From Woeseiaceae bacterium (GTDB taxonomy: Bacteria > Pseudomonadota > Gammaproteobacteria > Steroidobacterales > Woeseiaceae), in assembly GCA_028280615.1 (NCBI GenBank), contig JANQLK010000016.1, forward strand, positions 496,001-560,000: DNA of 64,000 bases, written 5' to 3'. Under the pieces are notes generated by a model, which saw nothing but the letters and a program-made list of their open reading frames with translations, did no database searches and was not told the origin of the DNA. Below are positions 43,245-51,888 of this stretch, in pieces. Position 1 is the first letter of the stretch. Each line of letters opens with the position of its first letter. The translations under genes were made by a program, and so were the position numbers.

Positions 43245-45857
43245 TCAGTTGTCGCTGCGCTGTGGCAGCTGATCTAACAGCTCTTGTACTCGAGCAACAC
43301 GTTCGTGATCTGCTCCCAGCGCGGAGCTGAGCGCACCTGAGGCTTCATTCAGAACCGCCTCAGCTTCAGAAAACTGCCCAATCTCCAACAGCGCGCGCCC
43401 GTGATTAGTTTGAAACGCTCCGATGAGCCAGTAGCCGTCCGGTAGGGCGCTTTTCGCCTGTAGCACGGTATCTCTCGCTAGCTCTTCGGCAGCTTCGGCA
43501 TGCCCGGCGTCCAATTGCAAAGACGCCAGGTTGTTGCCTGCGATAAGCGCGCTCGGGTGATCTGCGCCAAGGGTCCGAACAGCAAGCTCGTGACTCTCGC
43601 GCAAAAAGACTTCCGCTTCGGCAAGTCGACCGAGTGCCTGCAGGAGCACGCCGTTCATTACAATCGATATCCGCGTCTGCGGATGCTCATTCCCGAGTGC
43701 CTCGCGCTGAATTCGCAGCGCGCGCCTGGAGACCTGCAGCGCTTCGTCAAAGCGCTCTTGACCCCTCAGACTGTCGGCCAGCAGATTCAGGTACGCGGCC
43801 GTGTTCGGATGATCCTCACCGAGTATGCGATCAGCGCTGCTCACGACCGCGTTTAGCTCCGGCTCCGCCTCTCTCGGCCGACCGGAGTGGGTCAGCAGGT
43901 AGCCGAGGCTCGCGTGCGATAGGAGAGTATGAGGATGCGTTGCACCCAACACTTCGCGGCGCGCGGCAAGCACGGAACGCAGTAAGGGCTCCGCCGCGTC
44001 ATAGTTGCCGGCGTCCACAAAGATCAACGCGAGGTCATTTTCTACCGTCAGTGTGTCTGGGTGCCTGGGCCCGAGCGCGTTCCTGTGCTGGTCGAGCGCA
44101 ACACTCATCGCGGCAGCGGCTTTCCCGTAGTCGCCCAGTCCGTCGTGCACTAGTGCCTCTAGCTTGAGCGCAGCGAGCGTCACGGGATGCTCTGAGCCGA
44201 GCTTGTCGGGGGTCGACGTCACGAGCTCAGCGACTATTGCGGCGGCATCGTCATAGTCTCCGGCTTCGATCATCGCCTCGGCTACCGCACTTCTCGACTC
44301 AATCGCGTCCGCACTCGACGACCCGAGATGTTCGCTGCGCAGTGCGTACGCTTGCTCGAGATGCTGGCGTGCAACGTCGAATTCACCCAACCCAGAATAC
44401 GCGCTACCAAGCGTTGATCGGAGGGCAGCCTGGACGAGCGGTTCGTCACCGAAACGCTCGCCGATCGAGTCCGCGGCGCGATCTAGAACTGTGCGCAAGC
44501 GAATATTCCGGTCTGCTTCTTGAGCGGGGTCGGCCTTGCCGAGCACGTCATCGCGCAGGAAGTCCACAACCGCCGTCGCGATCGCGGCCTGGCGATTGGC
44601 CTGAAAAGCGTAGTTCAAGCTCACCGCGGTGGCGCCAATGAGCGACATGACAACGACCGCCGCGGCAGCCGCCGGCAGCTTGTGGCGGCCGACGAACTTC
44701 CGCAGCCGATAGCTTAGAGTGTCAGGCTGAGCGGAGATGGGCTGACCGCGGCGATAACGCCGCAAATCCTCCAAGAGTGCGTCGGCCGATCCATAGCGGC
44801 GTGTGGGCTTCTTGCGTAGCGCCGTCATGACGACTCTGTCCAGGTCTCCGCTCAGCTGTCGCCTCAGCCTGCGCGGCGTCACTCGACGGTTAGCGGCGAT
44901 CGCTTCCGGGTCGCTCTGCCCACCGGACGCACGCGTGGCGGCATGGCTTGGCGGTGCAGGCAGGGTTTCGCAGATGAGCCGCCGCTCTAAATCCGACGCA
45001 CCGGTCGATACTTCGTAAGGCAGTCGTCCGGCGAGAAGCTCGTAGAGGATCACACCGAGCGCATAGACGTCCGCAGACGTGGTGACACTGCCGCCAGTGA
45101 GTTGCTCCGGACTGGCGTATTGGGGTGTGAAGCGTCGGAGCTGAGTCTGCGTTGCATCGGCTTCCTTCGCGCTATCGAGCACCGCGGCGATACCGAAGTC
45201 GAGCAACTTGGGCTGACCTTGCTCGTCCACGAGGATGTGCGCCGGCTTTAGATCACGGTGAACGATGAGATTTGCGTGCGCATGCCGCACCGCGTCACAA
45301 ACCTTCTCGAACAACACCAGACGCTGTGTGATATCAAGGTGGTTGTCGTCACAGTACGCGGTCAGCGGGCGACCGGGCACATACTCCATGACGAGAAACG
45401 GGGCGCCGTCGTCAGTGACACCGCCATCGAGCAGACGTGCGATACCGCGATGCTGGAGCGTTGCCAGTACTTGCCGCTCGCGCAGGAATCGCGAACGGAG
45501 ATCGGGATCGGCGAATCTCCCGGCCACTAGCTTGAGCGCGACCTCCTGATCGTAGGCGCCGTCCGCTCGCCGCGCTCGGTACACGACCCCCATCGCGCCC
45601 GAGCCCAGCACATGCTCGATACGATAGGCGCCGATGACCCGGCCGATGTCATTGTCGTCGCCTGCCTGTTCACCATCGATGATCGACATGACGCGTTTCG
45701 TGGCTGCCATATCAGCTTTCAGCATGCCGCGGAGCTTGTAAGCCAGTTCGGTATCGTCACCGCACTCCGCAACGATAAGCGCTTCGCGCTGTTCCGCGGG
45801 AGTTTCTACAGCCTTCGCGAAAAGCTCGTCGAGTTTTCGAAATTGCTTGGCGTCCAT
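43245..45857 (-). CDS. Membrane Ser/Thr protein kinase with TPR output/sensor domain
   Basis: 870 aa. N-terminal helical region (1-70), protein kinase domain (about 78-370) with GSGAMGVVY, K109 in VALKL, HRD at 200-202 and DFG at 220-222, one membrane segment (about 394-417), then Kinesin-light-chain-type TPRs to the end (repeats such as ALGPRHPDTLTVENDLALIF). The catalytic loop reads HRDLKPAH: the metal-binding Asn is His207, so activity may be altered. It is coupled to the ECF sigma gene (TAATG overlap). In known pairs of this kind the kinase controls the sigma factor. Confidence 0.88.
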   Translation of the reverse strand: MDAKQFRKLDELFAKAVETPAEQREALIVAECGDDTELAYKLRGMLKADMAATKRVMSIIDGEQAGDDNDIGRVIGAYRIEHVLGSGAMGVVYRARRADGAYDQEVALKLVAGRFADPDLRSRFLRERQVLATLQHRGIARLLDGGVTDDGAPFLVMEYVPGRPLTAYCDDNHLDITQRLVLFEKVCDAVRHAHANLIVHRDLKPAHILVDEQGQPKLLDFGIAAVLDSAKEADATQTQLRRFTPQYASPEQLTGGSVTTSADVYALGVILYELLAGRLPYEVSTGASDLERRLICETLPAPPSHAATRASGGQSDPEAIAANRRVTPRRLRRQLSGDLDRVVMTALRKKPTRRYGSADALLEDLRRYRRGQPISAQPDTLSYRLRKFVGRHKLPAAAAAVVVMSLIGATAVSLNYAFQANRQAAIATAVVDFLRDDVLGKADPAQEADRNIRLRTVLDRAADSIGERFGDEPLVQAALRSTLGSAYSGLGEFDVARQHLEQAYALRSEHLGSSSADAIESRSAVAEAMIEAGDYDDAAAIVAELVTSTPDKLGSEHPVTLAALKLEALVHDGLGDYGKAAAAMSVALDQHRNALGPRHPDTLTVENDLALIFVDAGNYDAAEPLLRSVLAARREVLGATHPHTLLSHASLGYLLTHSGRPREAEPELNAVVSSADRILGEDHPNTAAYLNLLADSLRGQERFDEALQVSRRALRIQREALGNEHPQTRISIVMNGVLLQALGRLAEAEVFLRESHELAVRTLGADHPSALIAGNNLASLQLDAGHAEAAEELARDTVLQAKSALPDGYWLIGAFQTNHGRALLEIGQFSEAEAVLNEASGALSSALGADHERVARVQELLDQLPQRSDN

Positions 45858-46426
45858 TAAGCATTGAGCTCCTCGGCGAGCCAGCTACGCGCAAAACGCC
45901 AGTCCCGTTCAACCGTCGTCAGCGAGACTTCGAGCGTTTCGGCGATTTCCGGCATCTCGAAACCCCAGATCGCGCGCAGCTTCACGACGTCGGCCTTGCG
46001 TTCATCGAGAGACTCGAGGCGTTCGAGCGTCTCGGCCAGATCGTCGATCCCGGCACCCTCGTCTTCGGCGTGCACCCCGCCGAGAGTCAACAAAATCGCG
46101 TCCCCACCGCGCTTCTTCGCGCGCCGCCCGCGGTCGTAGTCGGCCAGCACACGAAGCATCACGCGCGTCGCGATGGCAAGAAAGTGCTCGCGATTCTGGT
46201 ACCGGGTGCGCTGCTTCAGTAGCCGCAAGTAGGTCTCGTTGACTAATGCGGTGGGCTGCAGGGTAAGCATCCCGGGGCGCTGCGCCAAGCGGAGCATGTA
46301 TCCGTGCGCACGTTGCTTGAGATCGGAATAGACGGCGGCAATGGCCTGATCGAGCGCCTCGGGTTCACCCGCCTCCGCTTGCCGCAACAATGCCGTTATC
46401 TGCGCTTCGTCGGCCACTGATTCCAC
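45857..46426 (-). CDS. ECF-type RNA polymerase sigma factor
   Basis: 189 aa, GTG start. Region 2: LKQRAHGYMLRL, LQPTALVNETYLRLLKQ, REHFLAIATRVMLRVLADY. Region 4: LESLDERKADVVKLR, GFEMPEIAETLEVSLTTVER, then DWRFARSWL. The RAHGYM and ALVNETYLRL features place it with the kinase-associated ECF group (TIGR02999-like). No anti-sigma gene is nearby; the adjacent kinase is the likely regulator. Divergent to it are the secreted head-repeat proteins, which are candidate targets. Confidence 0.88.
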   Translation of the reverse strand: MESVADEAQITALLRQAEAGEPEALDQAIAAVYSDLKQRAHGYMLRLAQRPGMLTLQPTALVNETYLRLLKQRTRYQNREHFLAIATRVMLRVLADYDRGRRAKKRGGDAILLTLGGVHAEDEGAGIDDLAETLERLESLDERKADVVKLRAIWGFEMPEIAETLEVSLTTVERDWRFARSWLAEELNA

Positions 46427-46580
46427 TTCTTCTTATCGCGCGACTGACCCAAGGTTGCCGCGCCGTCGACAGAAAGTCGAGCATCAGACGCTCGCGAATG
46501 ACGGTTTTCGCAACAGTTCGGCGCGTTACTAGGTGAGGCCACCCTTCGTGGGTGATGAGCCCGACAGTTGAGGACGAAGT

Positions 46581-47564
46581 ATGAACCGAATAACGAGCCC
46601 GTCCGGCGCTTTTATGACAGCGCTTTGGTTGCTCTCGACCGGCCCGGCGCTGGCGGGGCCGCTAACGATTCCGAACACGTTTACGACTGGCACGCCAGCC
46701 GTGGCGGCCGAGGTCAACGACAACTTCGCCGCGGTCGACACGGCGGTAAACGACAACGACGCCCGTATCGCCGAACTCGAGACCGCGCTCACCGCAGTGC
46801 AAACGGCCAACGCAGATCTGGCGAAGCTCAACGACGATCTTGGCGCTCGCATCGCCGAGCTCGAATCGTTTCTAGACGATCTGCGTAGCGTGATGTCTCT
46901 GCAAGACGACAATCAGGGCAACCCGGCCGTCGTCTTTTCCGGCGTCAACGTGCACGTGAACAATGGCCTGGGCGCAACCGAATCTATCAACGGGCGCGGC
47001 AACTTGATCATAGGATATGACGAGCCAAGCACTCTCTCGACAGAAGTCTGCTCAGACGGTGAGTTCGAGAACGAATCCGAGTGCCTGGATAACGGCGAAG
47101 TATTCGGCCGCTTGCACAAGAGCGGTTCTCACACCCTAGTCGTGGGCCCGCAGCACAGCTATTCGCAGTTTGCAGGATTCGTGATGGGATTCAGCAACAC
47201 CGTGAATCGCCGATTCGCTGGCGCCAACGGCAGCTTCAACATCGCCAGCGGAATAGGAGGAGTGGTGTCGGGCGGCTCCCAAAACGTTGCAGACGGCATC
47301 AGCAGCAGCGTGAGTGGTGGACGGCAAAATACCGCAAGCTCCCAAGGTAGCAGCGTGAGCGGTGGCTTCAACAACGTCGCCTCTGGCGGAGATTCGAGCA
47401 TCAGTGGAGGGCTTGCAAACGCCGCCCAGAGCGTTTTCACCAGCGTAGGGGGCGGGCAGAGCAATGTTGCTAGTGGAAGCTTTAGCACCGTCAGTGGCGG
47501 GAGAGCCCGGAGCGCAACAGACGACGATGAGTGGGTTGCCGGCAGCTTAAGGGAGGAGAACTGA
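46581..47564 (+). CDS. Secreted coiled-coil protein with YadA-head-like repeats (paralogue A)
   Basis: 327 aa. Signal peptide (cleavage near PALA-G25), a conserved lead-in (PNTFTTGTPAVAAEVNDNFA), a coiled coil (about 55-110), a globular segment (VVFSGVNVHVNNGLGAT, GNLIIGYDE) and about six copies of a 14-15-residue repeat SVSGGxxNxAS to near the C-terminus. The repeats resemble YadA/Hep_Hag head repeats, but there is no membrane-anchor domain. Probably a secreted, trimeric surface protein or adhesin. Divergent from the ECF sigma gene; a small hairpin (46540-46554) precedes it. Its TGA overlaps the ATG of the lipoprotein gene. Confidence 0.72.
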   Translation: MNRITSPSGAFMTALWLLSTGPALAGPLTIPNTFTTGTPAVAAEVNDNFAAVDTAVNDNDARIAELETALTAVQTANADLAKLNDDLGARIAELESFLDDLRSVMSLQDDNQGNPAVVFSGVNVHVNNGLGATESINGRGNLIIGYDEPSTLSTEVCSDGEFENESECLDNGEVFGRLHKSGSHTLVVGPQHSYSQFAGFVMGFSNTVNRRFAGANGSFNIASGIGGVVSGGSQNVADGISSSVSGGRQNTASSQGSSVSGGFNNVASGGDSSISGGLANAAQSVFTSVGGGQSNVASGSFSTVSGGRARSATDDDEWVAGSLREEN

Positions 47565-47740
47565 TGAAGAGGGTGAGCGCGATAATAAGCCTTATCCTGA
47601 CGCTGATTGCACTCACCGCATGCGGTGGCGGTGGTGACGGCGGCGGCAACCAGGTCCAAGTTCCGCCTCCATCTGCGCCTCCGCCACAGCAGACGGCGAA
47701 CTGGGACGAACTGATCTGGGATCAGGACAACTGGGAATAG
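47564..47740 (+). CDS. Small lipoprotein with Trp/Asp-rich tail
   Basis: 58 aa. Signal sequence with lipobox LTAC at residues 17-20, then a Gly linker, a Pro/Gln segment and the tail NWDELIWDQDNWE. Probably anchored in the outer membrane. GGGAGGAG precedes the ATG, which overlaps the stop of paralogue A. It sits between two paralogous head-repeat genes, so it may be their partner or anchor. I do not recognise the family. Confidence 0.72.
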   Translation: MKRVSAIISLILTLIALTACGGGGDGGGNQVQVPPPSAPPPQQTANWDELIWDQDNWE

Positions 47741-47752
47741 GTGGGCGAGAGG

Positions 47753-48853
47753 ATGGACAAGAAGGTGTATGCGTTCGGATTAACCCTGATCGCCACGATC
47801 CATGTGACGTTCGTACCTGCGGCGATCGCCGGCCCGCTAAAAACGCCGAACGCGTTCACCCGCGGTACGCCAGCCGTCGCCGATGAGGTCAACGGCAACT
47901 TCGCGGCGGTCGAGGTGGCCGTCAACGACAACGACACGCGTATTGTCGCGATTACCGCGGAAAATGCGGCGCTTCTGGCGCGCGTGGCGATCCTGGAGAC
48001 CGCCAACGCTGAACTCACCTCGGTGAACGAAGATATGGGCACTCGGCTGGCGGAGCTTGAGTCGTTCCTCGACGATCTGCGCGGGGTCCTATCTTTGCAG
48101 AACGACAACCAGGGTAACTCGGCCGTCGTGTTTTCCGGTGTTAACGTACACGTCAACAACGGCCTCGGTGCGACGGACTCTGTCAACGGTCTTGGTAACT
48201 TGGTCATCGGGTACGATGAGCCCCAAACGTCAACCAATCCCGTCTGTTCAGATGGAGCATTCGAAAACGAGTCGGACTGCTTAGCCAACGGCGGCGTCTT
48301 CGCCGCAATCCACAAGACGGGCTCCCATACGCTGGTGGTCGGCCCTGAACACAATTACTCGCAAGCCGGCGGCTTATTGGCCGGATTCAGAAATACGGTC
48401 AACGGCCCGTTTGCCGCCGCTAGCGGCGGCCGATCAAACCGAGCTAGCGGGATTCACAGCAGCGTAAGCGGCGGTTTATTGAATGCGGCAGTGGCGCAGC
48501 AGAGCAGCATAAGTGGCGGCATTCGAAATCGGGCGTCGGGCATCCAGAGCAGCGTCAGCGGCGGCAGAGGCAATGAAGCATCTGGCTTCATAAGCAGTGT
48601 GAGTGCGGGCGAGGACAACACTGCAAGCGGCGCTAGCTCCAGCATCGGTGGCGGATCGAACAATACGGCCAATGCGGGTTCCAGCTCCGTGAGCGGAGGC
48701 TCCTTCAATCAGGCCCAAGGGGCTTTCAGTACAGTCAGTGGCGGTGTGCAGAACCGTTCTGAGGGCCCTGGCAGCACCGTTGGCGGAGGCCTCGGCCGTT
48801 CGGCAGTCGAGACCAACAGCTGGGTTGCCGGTGGATTGTCACAGAGCAACTAG
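47753..48853 (+). CDS. Secreted coiled-coil protein with YadA-head-like repeats (paralogue B)
   Basis: 366 aa, a tandem paralogue of the gene at 46581. Same architecture: signal peptide (cleavage near AAIA-G), GTPAVADEVNGNFAAVEVAV, coiled coil, VVFSGVNVHVNNGLGAT, GNLVIGYDE, then about nine head repeats of the type SSVSGGxxNxASG. A GTG 12 bases upstream is in frame, but the ATG with AGGTGG eight bases before it is preferred. Ends in GGLSQSN. A fragment of a third copy follows directly. Confidence 0.72.
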   Translation: MDKKVYAFGLTLIATIHVTFVPAAIAGPLKTPNAFTRGTPAVADEVNGNFAAVEVAVNDNDTRIVAITAENAALLARVAILETANAELTSVNEDMGTRLAELESFLDDLRGVLSLQNDNQGNSAVVFSGVNVHVNNGLGATDSVNGLGNLVIGYDEPQTSTNPVCSDGAFENESDCLANGGVFAAIHKTGSHTLVVGPEHNYSQAGGLLAGFRNTVNGPFAAASGGRSNRASGIHSSVSGGLLNAAVAQQSSISGGIRNRASGIQSSVSGGRGNEASGFISSVSAGEDNTASGASSSIGGGSNNTANAGSSSVSGGSFNQAQGAFSTVSGGVQNRSEGPGSTVGGGLGRSAVETNSWVAGGLSQSN

Positions 48854-48858
48854 TTTTG

Positions 48859-48936
48859 AACAGCGCATTTGATAACGAGGCCGACTGTGTCAACAACGGT
48901 GAGCAATTCGCGGAGGAGAGCAACCGTTTCCAATGA
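48859..48936 (+). pseudogene. Remnant of a third head-repeat paralogue
   Basis: Translates to NSAFDNEADCVNNGEQFAEE and a few more residues, then stop. This matches DGEFENESECLDNGEVFG of paralogue A and DGAFENESDCLANGGVFA of paralogue B, including the Cys and the acidic spacing. There is no start codon, no signal peptide and no repeats: a decayed copy left by tandem duplication. Confidence 0.7.
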
Positions 48937-49032
48937 AGTACGTGTGTTTGTAAACATCTCCGGTACACTGGCCTAATTGGTAATGCTTGCTATTGGTGCT
49001 GACCGCCATGGGGCCGCCCATTGCTTTTGCCC

Positions 49033-49058
49033 GTCGTTACCTGCCAGCAGGTAGCGAC
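49033..49058 (+). terminator. Hairpin between head-repeat genes and dusA
   Basis: GTCGTTACCTG, loop CCAG, CAGGTAGCGAC: ten Watson-Crick pairs and one G.U, then GCGAGTTTGATTT. The T-rich tail is weak, but this is the best stem in a 207-base gap that ends the paralogue operon. Confidence 0.45.
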
Positions 49059-49143
49059 GCGAGTTTGATTTGAGAGACTATCCCGAGGCTCGATTCTGGA
49101 CAGGTTCTGCGATTCTTCAAAAAAGCGGATATCCGTCGCCCCG

Positions 49144-50082
49144 ATGATGGACTGGACCGACCGTCACTGCCGATACTTCATGCGTCGGCTGTCACCGGGC
49201 GTCCAGCTCTATACCGAAATGGTAACCGCCGCGGCGATCCATCATGGCGATGCGGATGCGCTGTTGCAATTCGATGCGAGCGAGCACCCGGTGGCGGTCC
49301 AGATCGGCGGTAGCGACCCGGCGCTGATGGCCGAGGCGGCGCGCAAGGCGGCTACCGCCGGCTACGACGAAATCAACATCAACGTAGGCTGCCCCAGCGA
49401 TCGCGTGCAGAGCGGACGGTTCGGCGCTTGTCTGATGGCGGAGCCCGAGCGCGTCGTCGACTGTTTCGAGGCGATGCGGCAAGCGTCCGACGTGCCCGTG
49501 ACGATCAAGTCGCGGATAGGTATCGACGACCACGATTCGTATGCGTATCTCCGGCGCTTCGTCGATCCGCTTGCCGACGCCGGGTGCCGGCGATTTATCG
49601 TTCATGCGCGGGTAGCGATTCTCGAGGGCCTGAGCCCGAAGGAGAATCGCAGCGTGCCGCCGCTCAAGTACGACCGCGTCTACCGGCTGAAGCGTGATTG
49701 CCCGGATCTCGAGGTGATCATCAACGGAGGTATTCGCTCTGTCGCTGAGGTCGAGGCGGCGCTCGAACGGGTCGACGGCGTAATGATAGGCCGTGCGGCG
49801 TATCACTCGCCGTTTTTTCTGGCCGAACTGGAACGGCGCTTCCTAAGCGGTGCCGATCTGCCCGAGCGGCTTTCCATCGTGAAGCAGATGCTGCCGTACA
49901 TCGAAGCTCAGCTTGCGGAAGGGGAGCGATTGAGCCGGATTACCCGGCATATGCTGGGGCTGTACGCCGGCCAGCCTGGCGCGAGGGCGTGGCGACGGGC
50001 GCTGAGCGAGAACGCTCATCGCCGCGGTGCCGGGGTGGAGGTTCTCGCAAGCGCGCTCGACGCGATCCCCGAAGCTGCTTAA
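49144..50082 (+). CDS. dusA: tRNA-dihydrouridine(20/20a) synthase DusA
   Basis: FMN-dependent reductase that makes dihydrouridine in tRNA D loops. MMDWTDRHCRYFMRRL, EMVTAAAIHHG, VAVQIGGSDP, the catalytic-Cys loop NVGCPSDRVQSGRFGACLM, and IINGGIRS with DGVMIGRAAY for FMN phosphate. The first ATG gives 312 aa, but codons 49126-49143 encode RISVAP, the conserved first strand of DusA, with no ATG/GTG/TTG in front before a TGA at 49066. A CTG at 49096, with GAGG seven bases upstream, may be the true start. A methyltransferase gene follows. Confidence 0.92.
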   Translation: MMDWTDRHCRYFMRRLSPGVQLYTEMVTAAAIHHGDADALLQFDASEHPVAVQIGGSDPALMAEAARKAATAGYDEININVGCPSDRVQSGRFGACLMAEPERVVDCFEAMRQASDVPVTIKSRIGIDDHDSYAYLRRFVDPLADAGCRRFIVHARVAILEGLSPKENRSVPPLKYDRVYRLKRDCPDLEVIINGGIRSVAEVEAALERVDGVMIGRAAYHSPFFLAELERRFLSGADLPERLSIVKQMLPYIEAQLAEGERLSRITRHMLGLYAGQPGARAWRRALSENAHRRGAGVEVLASALDAIPEAA

Positions 50083-50130
50083 ACTAACGTTTCCAGGGGG
50101 CTTGCTCCGGACGGGGATTGGACAAAACAG

Positions 50131-50949
50131 ATGAGTGCGAAACACTTGAGGCGTGGCAGCTCCATGGCCGAGCAGGCCGATATTCACGAGCTTTATGAGG
50201 AGTCTGTCCAGAACGTCGAGAACGAAGTCGAGTTCATGCAGGCGACGTTCCGCGAGCTGCGCGGACGCACGGCACACGTGTTTCGTGAGGATTTCTGCGG
50301 TACGGCCAGCGCCGCCTGTGAGTGGGTTCGCCAGGGCCGGGAGTTCACGGCGTTCGGCGTCGACATCGATCCGGGTGTCCTGGACTGGGGCAGAGCCAAC
50401 CGTGTGGCCCGGCTGCCGGCAGCCGATCAGGCGAGAGTACGACTGATCGAATCCGACGTTCTGAAGGCCGATACGCCGCAGGCCGACGTGCTCGCGGCGT
50501 TCAACTTCAGCTACTGGATATTCGAGGAACGCGACACGATGCTGCGATACATGCAGCGCTGCCGGGACGCTCTGGTCGACGATGGCGTACTGTTCATGGA
50601 CATGTTCGGCGGTCCGGAGTCCTTCCAGGAAACCAAGGAGAAGACCAAGCACGATAATTTTACTTATGTCTGGGAGCAGGCGGAATTCCACCCGGTCACC
50701 AATCACATGAAGTGCTACATTCACTTCAAGTTTCCGGACGGCTCGAAGCTCAAACGCGCGTTCAGCTATGAATGGCGGCTGTACACGGCTCCCGAGCTCA
50801 AAGACCTGCTGCTGGAGGCGGGATTTAGCAACGTCACCGTATACTGGGAAGGCGAGGACGAAGATGGCGAGGGCAACGGCGAGTTCACGCCGAATGACAA
50901 GGGCGAAGCTGACCTCGCCTGGATCGCGTATATCGTTGCCCAAAAATAG
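50131..50949 (+). CDS. Class I SAM-dependent methyltransferase
   Basis: 272 aa. Rossmann-type core with EDFCGTASAACEWV (motif I), AFGVDIDPGVLDWG (acidic loop), DVLAAFNFSYWIF and ALVDDGVLFMDMFGG. The C-terminal half (YEWRLYTAPELKDLLLEAGF) is typical of small-molecule or unassigned methyltransferases of this group. Substrate unknown. An internal ATG at 50164 (MAEQADIHELYEESVQ) would match where I would expect homologues to begin, so the first 11 residues may not be used. Short gaps to dusA and the cyclase suggest one operon. Confidence 0.82.
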   Translation: MSAKHLRRGSSMAEQADIHELYEESVQNVENEVEFMQATFRELRGRTAHVFREDFCGTASAACEWVRQGREFTAFGVDIDPGVLDWGRANRVARLPAADQARVRLIESDVLKADTPQADVLAAFNFSYWIFEERDTMLRYMQRCRDALVDDGVLFMDMFGGPESFQETKEKTKHDNFTYVWEQAEFHPVTNHMKCYIHFKFPDGSKLKRAFSYEWRLYTAPELKDLLLEAGFSNVTVYWEGEDEDGEGNGEFTPNDKGEADLAWIAYIVAQK

Positions 50950-50965
50950 CTTGTAGTATCCCGAC

Positions 50966-51862
50966 ATGGCTCGTGATCTCGAAGTCGCTATCCTGTTCGC
51001 CGACGTCGTCGGGAGCACGCAGCTCTATGAGAAGTTCGGCGACACGCGGGCCAGCGAGACCGTGGCGATATGCCTCGATGTCATGAAGGATGCGACCCGC
51101 CAGTTTGGAGGGACGGTCATCAAGACGATCGGGGACGAGGTCATGTCGACGTTCCCAACCGTCGACGAGGCCATGAAAGCCGCGGCGCTCATGCAAACGC
51201 GGATATCGAACGAGAGCCGCAGCGAGGGCAACATCCCCGTGTCCATCCGCATCGGCTGCCACTACGGGCCGATCGTCCAGGAGCAAAACGACATCTTCGG
51301 CGCCTCCGTGCACACCGCAAACCGGATGACGTCGCAGGCCAAGGCGCGTCAGATCGTAATCTCGGGCGAAACCGTTCAAAGAATGGGGCCGGAGCTAAGG
51401 GTCCAGACGCGGCAGATCGATGTTGCAACCGTACGTGGCCGCCTGGACGAAGTCGCTCTATTCGAACTCCTGTGGAATCCCGAAGAAGCGACCAGCATGT
51501 TGCCCACCATCGATTGGGCCAGCAAGGGAGGGTCGGCCACGGCCCTGCATCTGACGTATCGCGGTGAGAGCGTCGAAGTATCGGATCGGCGCAAGAGCGT
51601 TAGCATCGGCCGCGCCGAAGACAATGATCTGGTCATCAAGGGCAACCTGATATCGCGGATTCATGCCAAAGTCGAGAAGCGCCGCGGTCGATTCGTGCTG
51701 ATCGACCAGAGCACAAATGGAACCTTCCTGCTGGACGTACCGGGCGAGGAAACGTTCGTCCGTCGCGATTCGGCCGAGTTGCCGGAGGAGGGTACGATCG
51801 GTCTCGGCCGAGCCGAGAAACCAGGGTCGTCGCTGGCGATCCATTTCAAGATGGTCGATTAG
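50966..51862 (+). CDS. Class III nucleotide cyclase-FHA fusion
   Basis: 298 aa, cytosolic. Cyclase homology domain (about 5-165): metal Asp D13 in FADVVGST, K53 and D57 in IKTIGDEVM, and FGASVHTANRM, in which the usual transition-state Asn is His116 while Arg120 is kept. FHA domain (about 190-295) with SIGRAEDNDLVI, ISRIHAKVE and DQSTNGTFL, which binds phosphothreonine. It may make cAMP under control of a Ser/Thr kinase; one such kinase lies 5 kb upstream. The Asn-to-His change leaves catalytic activity uncertain. Confidence 0.83.
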   Translation: MARDLEVAILFADVVGSTQLYEKFGDTRASETVAICLDVMKDATRQFGGTVIKTIGDEVMSTFPTVDEAMKAAALMQTRISNESRSEGNIPVSIRIGCHYGPIVQEQNDIFGASVHTANRMTSQAKARQIVISGETVQRMGPELRVQTRQIDVATVRGRLDEVALFELLWNPEEATSMLPTIDWASKGGSATALHLTYRGESVEVSDRRKSVSIGRAEDNDLVIKGNLISRIHAKVEKRRGRFVLIDQSTNGTFLLDVPGEETFVRRDSAELPEEGTIGLGRAEKPGSSLAIHFKMVD

Positions 51863-51888
51863 CGCCCTGTTCGATTCGTCTGTCATCC

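Noticed and set aside
46581..48853. Head-repeat segments considered as a DNA repeat array or CRISPR
   Set aside because: The period is 42-45 bases of in-frame, diverged protein repeats without identical spacered units; this is protein repetition, not CRISPR.
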